From the NCBI GenBank assembly GCA_947561715.1, contig OX387199.1:8995001-9059000 (forward strand): a stretch of DNA of 64,000 bases. The letters run 5' to 3'. Positions 51,087-61,000 of the stretch are shown one piece after another. The position numbers and the translations under genes were made by a program. Position 1 is the stretch's first letter. Each line of letters opens with the position of its first letter. The stretch comes from Ascidia mentula. Lineage: Eukaryota > Chordata > Ascidiacea > Phlebobranchia > Ascidiidae. The notes beneath the pieces were generated by a model. The model saw nothing but the letters and a program-made list of their open reading frames with translations, had not been told where the DNA came from and did not search any database.

Positions 51087-53442
51087 ATGTGGGCAGCATT
51101 GGACAAAATCTCTGAACAGGTAAGTTTAACAAGTTGCAAGAAGTATATATGCCAAATACGATCGAGTTGAAACCGTGTAAATTCCAAGGCATTTTGTTCA
51201 ATGTATAAGCAATAAATTTTTTTTCCTGAAACAAAGTGTTTAGGTGTCTAAATATGGAACGATTTGGAGCAAAGTTTATTACATCCTCGTCTTTATTTTT
51301 CGCTTGATTGTGGTCGCAGGCATAGGCATCCCAGGTATATAATGGGCACTCTGTGCCTAAAAGCTGTGTAATAATTTGAACCGTAATGTTGGAACACTTG
51401 CTCTACATACAGCGATTAACAAAAGTTTTTCCCCTACATCAAAATAGTTTACGGCGACGAGCAGTCTGCTTTCAAATGCAGCGAAAAAGTTCTTTGTCAA
51501 AATCTTTGTTACGACCAGTTTGCTAAACTTTCCCACATGCGATTTTGGTCCTTTCAGGTGGTGTTTATATTTCTTCACATTTGGCCGTAAATCAGTTACA
51601 AAAACTTTTTTGCTATCACAGATGCTGGCTATCATCGCCCCAACTATTATTTTTCACTGCTATGCCACCCGCGTTTCTGGCCAAATCGAAAAGTTGAAAG
51701 AAAAAGAAAGTCAACTGGAGGTTAATAACTGATAAGTGCTGCTGCTCCCGCATATTTTATGCACATAGAGAGTTTATGTTTTCAAACTTTTAGTGCTGCT
51801 TTTAGCAAACGTTAATCGCAAGTTTGGAATATAACGGATGTCAGTCCATTGGTAAAACGTTTTCTGTGCCGGAAAGGCGTAACTTAAGTAGTTTCACAAC
51901 ATGCAGCCAAGTCTAAGTTTTGGCTTTGCAGAGCGACCCTGAAAATGACCAACAAGAAGTTCGCCGTGTATGCAAGCGAAAAAGAGCACTGGGCGATGTC
52001 AAAGTGAAAATGGTTTACACAGGAGATAAACTTGAAGAGGTTCCAACAACGAAGAAGGTCCACGTTGCCTATTACTGCACAAACATCATCAAAATGGCGG
52101 TGGAAATTGCTTTTATGTATCTTGCCTTCCAACAGTATTATGTCGAGGTTAGTAGATTACTCTTTTTCGTTGTACACAAAACGTAACTTATATCTGGTAC
52201 CAGATGCCTTATGTTGTTGATTCGCGATCTTCGAATGTATAATTATCAGGGAATGAGAAACAAAAAACATACTCATATGGGCGGACAATTGAAAACAGAA
52301 AAGAAACAGAAAAATAATTAGTCCTCTATCCTGAATTCTTAATTCTGGTGACAAGCTCAATAATGCTATTCTGTGTAAAGGATCCTCAATGCGGAGAAGG
52401 CGGAATCACTTGTGGCCTGAAAAACTATTTTGTTGGTTTTATGTGGATGAGCGTGAATGCGGTTCATCATTGCCAAGGCGAAGCCTTGTTAAGCTGCTCT
52501 GCTCACTTGCATGGGAAAGGATACATCCCATGTTTTGTGTCAAGGCCGACTGTAAGTGGAAAATCAGCTTTAAACTTTCATTTATGGAGCAAACAACAAG
52601 TCACAGCGATAAAAACCGCAAGGCTGTCAAATGCGCCAATTTATGAGCTTTTATCTATAAACTTAATTCAAACGGTATAGTGCCGTACATGCCAGCACAC
52701 GTTGCACAGAAGTGTTGTGTGTTTTGTGTCAACAACTTCATCCATTAAATTGTTTTCAGGAGAAGACATTCCTCTTTCGGTACATGAACATTATGAGCGC
52801 AGCCTGTTTGCTAATTTGCGGAATAGAATTGGTCGCCATGACAGTAGGAGCCATGCAGTCAAAACCACAACGGTAATTGTCACAGCCTATTATTTATAGA
52901 GTTTGTAAACGCCGGAATTTTCATCAGGATTGGTTTGGATAGTTGTAGCTACATCTTTACTCTTTGTATATACAGTAGGTCAACCCATCGCCTGAATGTT
53001 TTCGACAAAGTAACTTTGGATCCTCAAAGCTTAACAACGGCACAAGGCCCACTTGGCTATCCCAGCACCAGCCTGTGCGTGCCAATAAAAATATCTGATG
53101 GTAAGTTGTGCTTTCATGGCGGATGGAAGGGTAATCATGATCATGATTATGAAGCAGTGTCTTAAGATTGATTTCCATCACACTAGCGTGGCTTGTCAGC
53201 TACATACATGGCCTTCTCTTCTAGAGATTTTTCTTGCTAGGGAAAATTTCTAGATCCGCCCTGTGTATAACAACTTTGTTAACCGCCCTAAGCAGTAAAG
53301 GTCATTTTTTTAGGATTTTTTGCTAGAACTCTATTATAAATATGTCACTATCATAATGTATTGATTTTTTTTGAAAGGTCGTCGCTTTAATGACGAAGAA
53401 ATGCAATCCGACATTTCTGCTAACAATAAACGTTCCCCGTAA
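51087..53442 (+). CDS. Connexin (gap-junction channel protein)
   Basis: Four-pass gap-junction subunit, 340 residues in 9 exons: 51,087-51,119; 51,244-51,334; 51,448-51,557; 51,622-51,720; 51,932-52,147; 52,381-52,551; 52,760-52,872; 52,976-53,100; 53,378-53,442. All phases agree. The N-terminus MWAALDKISEQVSKYGTIW, first membrane helix VYYILVFIFRLIVV, first loop VYGDEQSAFKC with FWSFQ, second helix, basic cytoplasmic loop, third helix, and CFVSRPT|EKT entering the fourth helix are all connexin hallmarks. The first loop has its three cysteines as CX5CX3C rather than the canonical CX6CX3C, and the second loop is about 30 residues longer than usual with extra cysteines. Cytoplasmic tail short. 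Connexins occur in chordates, which anchors the phylum. AATAAA at 53,516-53,521. Confidence 0.92.
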
Positions 53443-53515
53443 ATGGAAGTTTCAAAGAAAACCCCAAAACAAGTTTTGCTTCTGGTATCACGCCATGCTG
53501 TTTTCAGTTCATGTC

Positions 53516-53521
53516 AATAAA
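53516..53521 (+). terminator. Putative connexin poly(A) signal
   Basis: AATAAA 74 nt after the stop codon at 53,440-53,442. Confidence 0.5.
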
Positions 53522-54070
53522 TGTGTGATACTGTTTATTGGAAGTTTTTTATTCAAGTTCACAGAAAATGTCATATTCTCTGAATTAGCTGATTTATTAC
53601 ATTATTTGAGACAAGCGGCTGCGGATTTACATGCCAATTTGATTGGTTCTAAGACAACAAATTGTGTAGTGTTACGACACATTATGCAAAATAAAACACT
53701 TAAGTCAGTGTTTCTTAAACGTTTTTGTCCGCAAAGCCTTCCCAGTTGACTGATGGGAACTGCCAAAACATTAGAAATATCAAGTAAACATGAAGCGTTT
53801 TTCACCTATATTGGCTTTATTGTTCTTATGTACCTGTTGCCCAAACGCCGGACAAAAACTTTTACCAAAAACTATAGAAGCTCAAGGAATCCTTGTATTT
53901 TTATGGAACCTTATAGGGTTTCGTAGCACTTGAAAAATCGTTGCCAAAGAAATGTCAAAGTTAAATTGTTTGAAAATTTGCAAATTTGTGTGACCTAGTT
54001 TATCAGTCTTTGTTCAAAGTTGTAGGCACGCTGGTTGCCGTTAATTCCAGCCGTTTTTCTTCGCCTAAGT

Positions 54071-54598
54071 CAGCGGTGCACAAACTGCGGCCGTACGGCC
54101 GCATGCGGCCGCGGACGCTATTTTTTGCGGCCGTGCACATTTATATCAAAATGGTGACGTCATAAAACATCAATAGTATATCGGTGAATTGTTATGTACG
54201 CATGTACAGTTGTCGAAAAGCTAAACAGTGGAATCGCTCAGTCATGTCGCTGAAACGTAAAAGGTTGTTAAAACAAGAGAAAAGGGCGTTTAATCCCAAA
54301 TGGGAAGTGAATTATTTTATGATGGAGACGTGAACCTAACGTGCAAGAACAAGGCAGTCATTGAATAATTCGACATTTCATTACATTGTAATATACGTAA
54401 TTTGGCAAATGTAAATAATAAATAGTGCACATTTTTCAGGTATGGAATCATTTCCATTCCTTTCTTATATTGCTCACGTCAACTTGTCGTAATTATCAGG
54501 GGTATATCGTTGAAAAAGCAGTATATTCAGTGGCGGCCGTTAGCACACAGTAGTGTGTGTGTTGCGGCCGGCAATAGTAAAAAGGTTGTGCACCCCTG
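54071..54598 (+). mobile_element. Internally deleted hAT element with 8-bp target duplication
   Basis: Terminal repeats CAGCGGTGCACAAACT and AGGTTGTGCACCCCTG bound a 528-bp element; GCCTAAGT flanks both sides (54,063-54,070 and 54,599-54,606). CGGCCG-rich subterminal tracts recur at both ends. From 54,244 a short frame reads MSLKRKRLLKQEKRAFNPKW and then hits a stop; this resembles the first residues of hAT-family transposases. The element is therefore a deletion derivative of an autonomous copy and not a MITE of unknown origin. A TGACGTCA lies at 54,155-54,162. Confidence 0.88.
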
Positions 54599-55010
54599 GC
54601 CTAAGTGTAAATTTTAGTTTTGGTGCTTGGTATTTATATTCTTCGACAGCTTCTGCTTTTCCTACACGTATATTTTTTTCCACAAAGGGCTGCGCTACAT
54701 GCGTTTTAGTAAATAACTCCAGTAAATAACTCCTTTTCCATCAATCTTTACCTGCAGCATTGTGACGTCAGTTGACGAGAAGTCGGAACCATGAATACCT
54801 CCAACTGATACTTTTAGCGGACAACAAACAAGCATTTAAAAAAAAATAACACCATTTTAGCTACTGTTTTGTTGATCTTTAAAGTTAGGGTCATAATGAC
54901 ACAAGTTTTACCTCTTCCAAAACAAATGTACGAATCGAAACAGGGTATTTCCCGGCTAAAACAACAGATGAGAAAAATGCGAAAGGATCCACTTTAGATT
55001 TATTTCCAGT

Positions 55011-56074
55011 ATGCTGCCCAAAGTGAGACTGATCACTTTCGATGTGACCGGAACCCTTATGAAACACACTGGTACAGTCGGGGACCAATATTCACGTGTG
55101 ATAGCGAACTTTTGGGGCCAAAAAAGCGATCATGGGCCTCTTGAAAACAACTTTAAGATAACGTACAAAGAACACGTCACTGCAAGTCCATTATTTGGTG
55201 GGAAAAATGGAATATCAGCCAAGGATTGGTGGGCGTCTGTGTTTTGTGAAACTCTGATGAAAAGTGGCGTCATTAGTGTTGATGATGTCAAACATAAGCA
55301 TCATACCGGTGTTACAAAGCCGTTTCTAGTGCCCAAACCCAAAGGTGGTGGTGCAACGCTGGACAAAGCCTTTAACCACGTGTTCAACAACTTTGAGTGG
55401 AATGCCTTTCCAGAATCACACAGGGTATTAAAGTTTATTCGTGACGAGTATAAAGTAAAGAGAAAGGAAATTTTGGCTGTGGGTGCAATTTCCAACAATG
55501 ACGACCGGATTTCTATGTTTTTGTCCAAAGCAGGTTTGAATTTTTTTGTTGTTAACATTGATTTAAGGCCATTTCCGTTTTATAAATGTTTGTTTGCAAA
55601 AATGACAATACATTTCTCCTTAAATTTATGGGTTTACTCCGTCTGCCACAACAACTCATGATGTATAAAAAGCATAGTTATCGACTCTGCCCAACAAGTA
55701 TATTTTCCCACTGCTTGGCAGTGTTCTTAAACGTTTGTTTGGAAAACAACAAGTAGCGATATTTATTTGCAGGCTTGAAGGAATTTATTGATTTTGTCAT
55801 AACATCACACGACGCTGGATGTGAGAAGCCGGATCCGAAAATTTTCCATCAAGCTGTCTGCAATGCTAACAAGACAAAACCAATGTATTTACCAAAAATA
55901 AACATTTCAGAAATGCTCCATGTAGGTGACAGTTTTGAAAAAGACTATATTGGTGCTATTCAGTGTGGGGCACAAGCTCTGTTGGTGGACCGATATTCCA
56001 GAAAGGAACACTACAATCAAAACAGGACAATAACTAACCTTACAGGGGTGTTAGATTACCTCGAACCCAAATGA
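55011..56074 (+). CDS. HDHD3: HAD-like hydrolase, HDHD3 type
   Basis: Haloacid-dehalogenase superfamily phosphatase-like protein of 274 residues in two exons, 55,011-55,533 and 55,773-56,074. Motif I is FDVTGTL (nucleophile Asp11), motif II AISNNDDR (Ser161), motif III GCEKPDP (Lys193) and motif IV HVGDSFEKD (Asp227, Asp232). The second motif I acid (Asp+2) is Thr, as human HDHD3 also departs from DxD, so phosphatase activity may be weak or altered; substrate unknown. Overall architecture with the KDWWASVF cap segment matches HDHD3 more than other HAD proteins. AATAAA follows at 56,114-56,119. The ATG directly follows CAGT, which could also be an acceptor, so a 5' untranslated exon is possible. 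Confidence 0.88.
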
Positions 56075-56113
56075 CCTACACATAAATATGCAAACCCATT
56101 GTGCCATGTTTTT

Positions 56114-56119
56114 AATAAA
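56114..56119 (+). terminator. Putative HDHD3-like poly(A) signal
   Basis: AATAAA 40 nt after the stop codon, well placed for 3' end formation. Confidence 0.55.
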
Positions 56120-56159
56120 TGTGGAGAAAAGGTGTAGGAGTTATCAATCTTGGTAAACA

Positions 56160-56240
56160 TGTTTTTTAATTGTGTAAGCTGCAGACAGATGGCCACTGTT
56201 TTGACCTAAAAGGTCTCATCAGTGCAGCTGGTGTGACTTT
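56160..56240 (-). repeat. Hammerhead-associated repeat, copy 3 (truncated)
   Basis: On the minus strand CAGCTGCACTGATGAGACCT is identical to copy 2 at 48,446-48,465 and is followed by TTT, AGGTC and AAAACAGTG. CTGATGA is at 56,222-56,216. The catalytic GAAA has become AAAA. It lies in the tail-to-tail gap between HDHD3 and BORCS8, so the family is dispersed and not a local duplication of the receptor locus. Confidence 0.7.
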
Positions 56241-56755
56241 CAGACGACTTTGCTGACCAAACGGCCAAGCAAAGACTTGACTGTACAATCACTGTCATCC
56301 GTTAGGCATCATATTATTGGCTCCACTTTGCTTATCTTATGTTTTTTAATGTTGTCATCCGGTGTACTGTGGCTGCTATTTTGAAAACTATGAACAAATA
56401 CAGCAGGATGTACATTTGCTATATTCCTAGGTAATTAAAGGATGACTAATAATGTTGTTTTTATGGAAGGGAAATTTAGGCTTGTTTAAACTCAGAATCA
56501 TAAAAATTTGTATTGCACAATTACACAAACACACTATCACCTCAAGTTACAACAACATGCAAATACCAACCTTTCATTTTAAGTCTTTGAAGTGATGAAA
56601 TAGCAATTTTCTGCAAAGATTTGCACCTTTCAAGACCAGATTAACAACATCACAATCACAATAAAGTATCACCCAGTTGTTTCCCTGTGCATCTTTGGCT
56701 GGATAGATTGGTTTGTAAACAGTGTATGCTATTACAGTACGGCAAATTTATGTAT

Positions 56756-57226
56756 TTAAACTTGTGGTGATTTTTTTGAATCTCTGATTAAAGCTCTGTG
56801 ATTCATATTAATAATTCCAGCAGATGCCACTGCCTTTTTTAATGTAGTTTCGATACTATCAAATGTTCCGTGAGTTCCACTGATACTTTTAAGCACTGCA
56901 GTTGATTCCTCAATATCAAAAGCAACAACCTGTAAATTTTTTGCATGCATTATAGAATGTCCATTATAGAAACACTTTAATCACCAAAATAAACCGCCAA
57001 TTCATGCCACTTTAACTAAAAGTTTTACCTTGAGCCGAGCGCTATCGTTGGAAACGCTCTTCTGACACTCGACGCATTTCGGTAGAACTTTGTGAATGTG
57101 TTGTTGAATTCGGTAAAGACCCATAGACGGTTCGTTTGCAATCAAGTGGATTGTTTTGTTTATTCCATCACAACACCTGCGACTTTTATCCTCCAGTTCA
57201 CGATCGCGAAGTGGCCGCTTCGCCAT
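56756..57226 (-). CDS. BORCS8: BORC complex subunit 8
   Basis: Subunit of BORC, the complex that recruits Arl8 to lysosomes and promotes their outward, kinesin-driven movement. Two exons: 57,226-57,029 and 56,929-56,756, giving 123 residues (human protein 119). INKTIHLIANEPSMGLYRIQ and HIHKVLPK match the conserved ANEPSVALYRLQEHVRRSLP region, and the second exon matches the helical AVKSL...HMN part. ATG chosen where MAKRPLRD begins; the frame extends further upstream but without similarity. It is tail to tail with HDHD3 and head to head with the KMT2 gene. Confidence 0.9.
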
Positions 57227-58016
57227 TTCACGCCTTGCTACCGGAAAGGCAACGCACGAACTTTCCGCTGGAAGCACAAGGAAAAAACGTAGAGAAAGTC
57301 CGCCAATATAATAATGGATGAGCGCAACCACAGAGCTTAGCCATGGCGACTAATAAAAATCTGCATAGTATTGTTACGTTGTATCAAACAGAATAAATAT
57401 AATTTTTAACAAATAGTCATTTTTTGAGACATTCTTTACAATTTGCGTGATGTACTTTGTGTGGCTAATAACATTGGTGAAGCACATGTTTTTATCGCTC
57501 ATGCGAAAATCACCAAACCAACCTGTTGCAAATCTTTTATGCTTGTTTGTTTTCATTCTTTTGTATTTTTGCTAATGCAAAATAGATGTATGGAAGGTCA
57601 GAATTGGTGCTGGCTAATGTGTATTGAGGCATGCGATACCAGTTTGCTGCAGCGTTAGAGTGTTACTGAGTTAACAATTGTCACCCATAATAAAAAAGCA
57701 TTGCTTCCCCACCTGGTTGCTGTTTCATTAAAACCACTTCTTATTGTAGAAAGTATTTTTCGCAGTAAGGAATTAATGCCTACAACAGTAAACTGCATCC
57801 ACTAGATTGATCATGTCAGTGAAATATGTATGATGAAGTTGACCCAGTAGAGTTTTCCATGTTCAGGTCGGTCCATAGGTTCTTTTAATTTTTATATGCA
57901 CATGAAGTAATTTTAACATAGATTGGTAAGAATGACAGAGATTTATGAGTATAATGTTGGTTACGGAGGGTTACTCTTTTGTGTTTATTCAGCATATATA
58001 CATTCTTTAGTTAAGG
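57227..58016. other. Presumed bidirectional promoter, BORCS8 / KMT2
   Basis: About 790 bp lie between the divergent start codons. The 57,150-57,330 part has more CG dinucleotides than the AT-rich remainder. No TATA element is convincing and no other gene is seen. Confidence 0.45.
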
Positions 58017-61000
58017 ATGTCGGTTCACGATGAAACTTCACGCGATTCTATTCAACCTGACAGCAGTCCTGCAGTTCCAGAAGTGAAACCAAGACAAATG
58101 AAAGGGAATAGAAGAAAAAAGTAATGGCCACTTGGTCCACTGCATTGAAGCACAAAATCAATTCATTTTTGTAAACACGTTGACAATGTGTTGGATTTCA
58201 TTGCCTTTGTTGTCCTTTTAAGTTAAAGATATGTTGTTTTCATGCAACTGATGTGCATCTTTTGGTTCTCATCTAAGAAATCTATTGCAAGTAAAATCCA
58301 TATTTTTCTGTTGTAGGCCTCGGCACAGAAGTCGCACGCGCATCCGAGATGATGTGGAAACTGGCTCCAATGATCCAGATTACAGTCCGTATGAAGAGCT
58401 GTTGGATGAGGGTAGCGCATCAACTTGTTCAACACCAGTACCTGAAAAATTTTCATCAAATGAATCAACTCCTACACCAACACCTCAAGTCTATCCTTGG
58501 TGTGTTACTTGAGGCAATAGGATCTATTTTTCACAGAAAATAAATATATAGTTAGTTCTGCACATGTTTGTGCTGCTAAGATCAAATAAACAAACAGATT
58601 ATCATATGTACACAAGTGTTCCTTGACACAATTGATGTGAGTTGGTTACATTGCTTTGTTACAGTTCTGGCCAAACTTGTGGTTTGTGTTACTATGGAGG
58701 GAAAAGTCTTCTTGGGCAGGGAGAATTAACCCGCTACGACCCAACCCCTGGCTTTAATGCATTTCGACGACCTACTTTAAAGACCAGAGGAAGCCGTGAA
58801 TCTTTTTCAGGTCTTTCACCTGCCTCAGAAAGTGGTGACAGAACTGGAAAATCCCCATCCAGAAGTAGAAGCAGGGAAACACGACATAGGTAGTTTGTTA
58901 CACATACACTTAGTTAGTCTTCATTTGCCTTTTGTGAACATCCTTTTCAGATCTGTAATTCTGCCAATGCTTTCTTTTGTTTTACTGTATATATATGTAT
59001 GTATGTGTTTCGAATACAGAAAATATTTTGTTGCCTTTGCAGTAGTGAAAACGCAACAGAACTTTATAATTGTTGAACTTACCCTAACAAAATTCCATTC
59101 ATAGTCGTGATTCAACAAGTCGGAGTAGCGAGCTGCGGACGTTCGATGTCGTTGAAGAGCTGAGCACAGTTGGTTGTGCAGATATGGCAGAACCAAGTCA
59201 GGTTTTTGAATCAACCGGTAAAGCTACAAAAAATTGGCATTACAGAAGATTTATAAATGATAAAATAACATGATTTCTTTGTAGGTCATGTGTCAGCTCA
59301 TCATTGTTGTGCTGCTTGGTCTGAAGGTGTCACTCAAAATGAGCTTTATCAGCTTTTATGTGTAGACAAGGTAGCATATTTATACATATTGTTTTTAATT
59401 CCTTAATAAATCACAGTTTTTGTATAACTGTCCACACTAGTGCTCTGCAAACATGTGATTCACGAATATGTTCAACATTTTTGACTATTTTTGTTTCTTG
59501 AGTTAGTGAAATTAACAAAGTGATTAAACAAAGTCTATGTTTATATACAATTTTTGCTGCAAAGCGCAGAGGGACTTACATTGCTATTGTCTTTATTATT
59601 AGAAATTTAAAGTTTTTTTGTTTTTAATCATAACGTGATGCTTTTGAAAACTAAAAACTACACACCAGGGCTACACTGTGCACAGTCTGGGAACCATTTC
59701 ATTCCACCATACCAAAAAACTCTTCAGTTTTCTGATAAAACTCTTGTCACATGGTTTAAAGTGTTTTTTAAAAGTTTAAATCAATATTCTGATGCATATT
59801 ATTCATCTTTTAGGCTGTATATGGTGGAATTTCACAGAAATGTAGCTATTGTCAGAGGTATGGTGCTACCATCAAGTGCAAGGCATTACGTTGTGACAGA
59901 CTTTTCCACTATCCTTGTGCTGCTGGCAGTGGTTGCTTTCAGGTGAATTCAAATGTATTTCAAGCATAGTAATACAGGTTTTACAATCGCAAAATACATA
60001 ACACGACAATTTTATTAAAACTCCTGTATGACTTAGTTTTAAGTAAAGTCTACCCACGAAGATTTAAGGTATATAGTGGATTAAAAAATATCCAATGTTA
60101 AATTTTAATGTTTCAGGACATCAAGGCAATGCTGCTGTTGTGCCCAGACCACTTGGAACAAGCTCCGTCTATCGCATCGCCTGAAGAACTTAACTGCGCA
60201 CTGTGTGATGACATAGGTAAAAAGATTGTCAACATATAGGAAATTATACATTTGATTATAGCAAGACTGATTAAAAATATATAAAAATCACCACTTCATG
60301 ATGCCATAGTATAAGCCATTCCACAAAACCATTATCCCATATTTCAAGGTGAGATATCAGATTTTCTCTTTTGTACATCATGCGGACATCACTATCACGG
60401 TGGTTGCCTACATGTGGATGTAAATCCCATGGTTCGAGTTGGGTGGCAATGCCCGGAGTGCAAAATTTGTCAAACCTGCAGGTTAGTTTATTAAGTCTGA
60501 GAATAAATCTAGATTTTGTTCCCTTAACATTTAGTGATTAAAAACTTTAAACAAATAAAGTTACATCCATACATTTTGAGGTTTATTATGAGATTAAAAT
60601 CCATTTTGTTACATTTATTTGTAAGGTCTAAATATTATATGCATTATTACTATTCAATGAAATAATCTAAAATGCTATGGTGTAATTTTTACAACTATGT
60701 ACAACTTTTAATACCTGCAGCTAAAACTTTTACCAACCTGTTGCTTTATAACTTGTTACAAACTTTAAATAGTTACTAATTGGCTTCATGCTCATCGATT
60801 TGCCTTGTCGCCCAATTTGCCAATTTTCTTGTAATTAAGCACTTCCATATTTACCCCAACTAGTAGCTAATTGGGACAATATGCTTTTTCAGACAACCAG
60901 GCGATGACAATAAAATGCTTGTGTGTGACTCATGTGACAAGGGATACCATACATATTGCCTGCAGCCTGCCATGTCCTTCATCCCAAAGAATGGGTGGTG

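Larger units (their letters stand above)
53443..55010. other. Intergenic region between connexin and HDHD3-like gene
   Basis: Holds the connexin 3' end, a possible decayed hAT terminus near 53,706 (CAGTGTTTCTTAAAC), the intact hAT derivative at 54,071-54,598, and a palindromic CRE TGACGTCA near 54,764, roughly 250 bp before the next start codon. No exon recognised. Confidence 0.5.

Noticed and set aside
53700-53900. Possible hAT element beginning CAGTGTTTCTTAAAC
   Set aside because: Only one end resembles a hAT terminus; no matching right end or target duplication was found.
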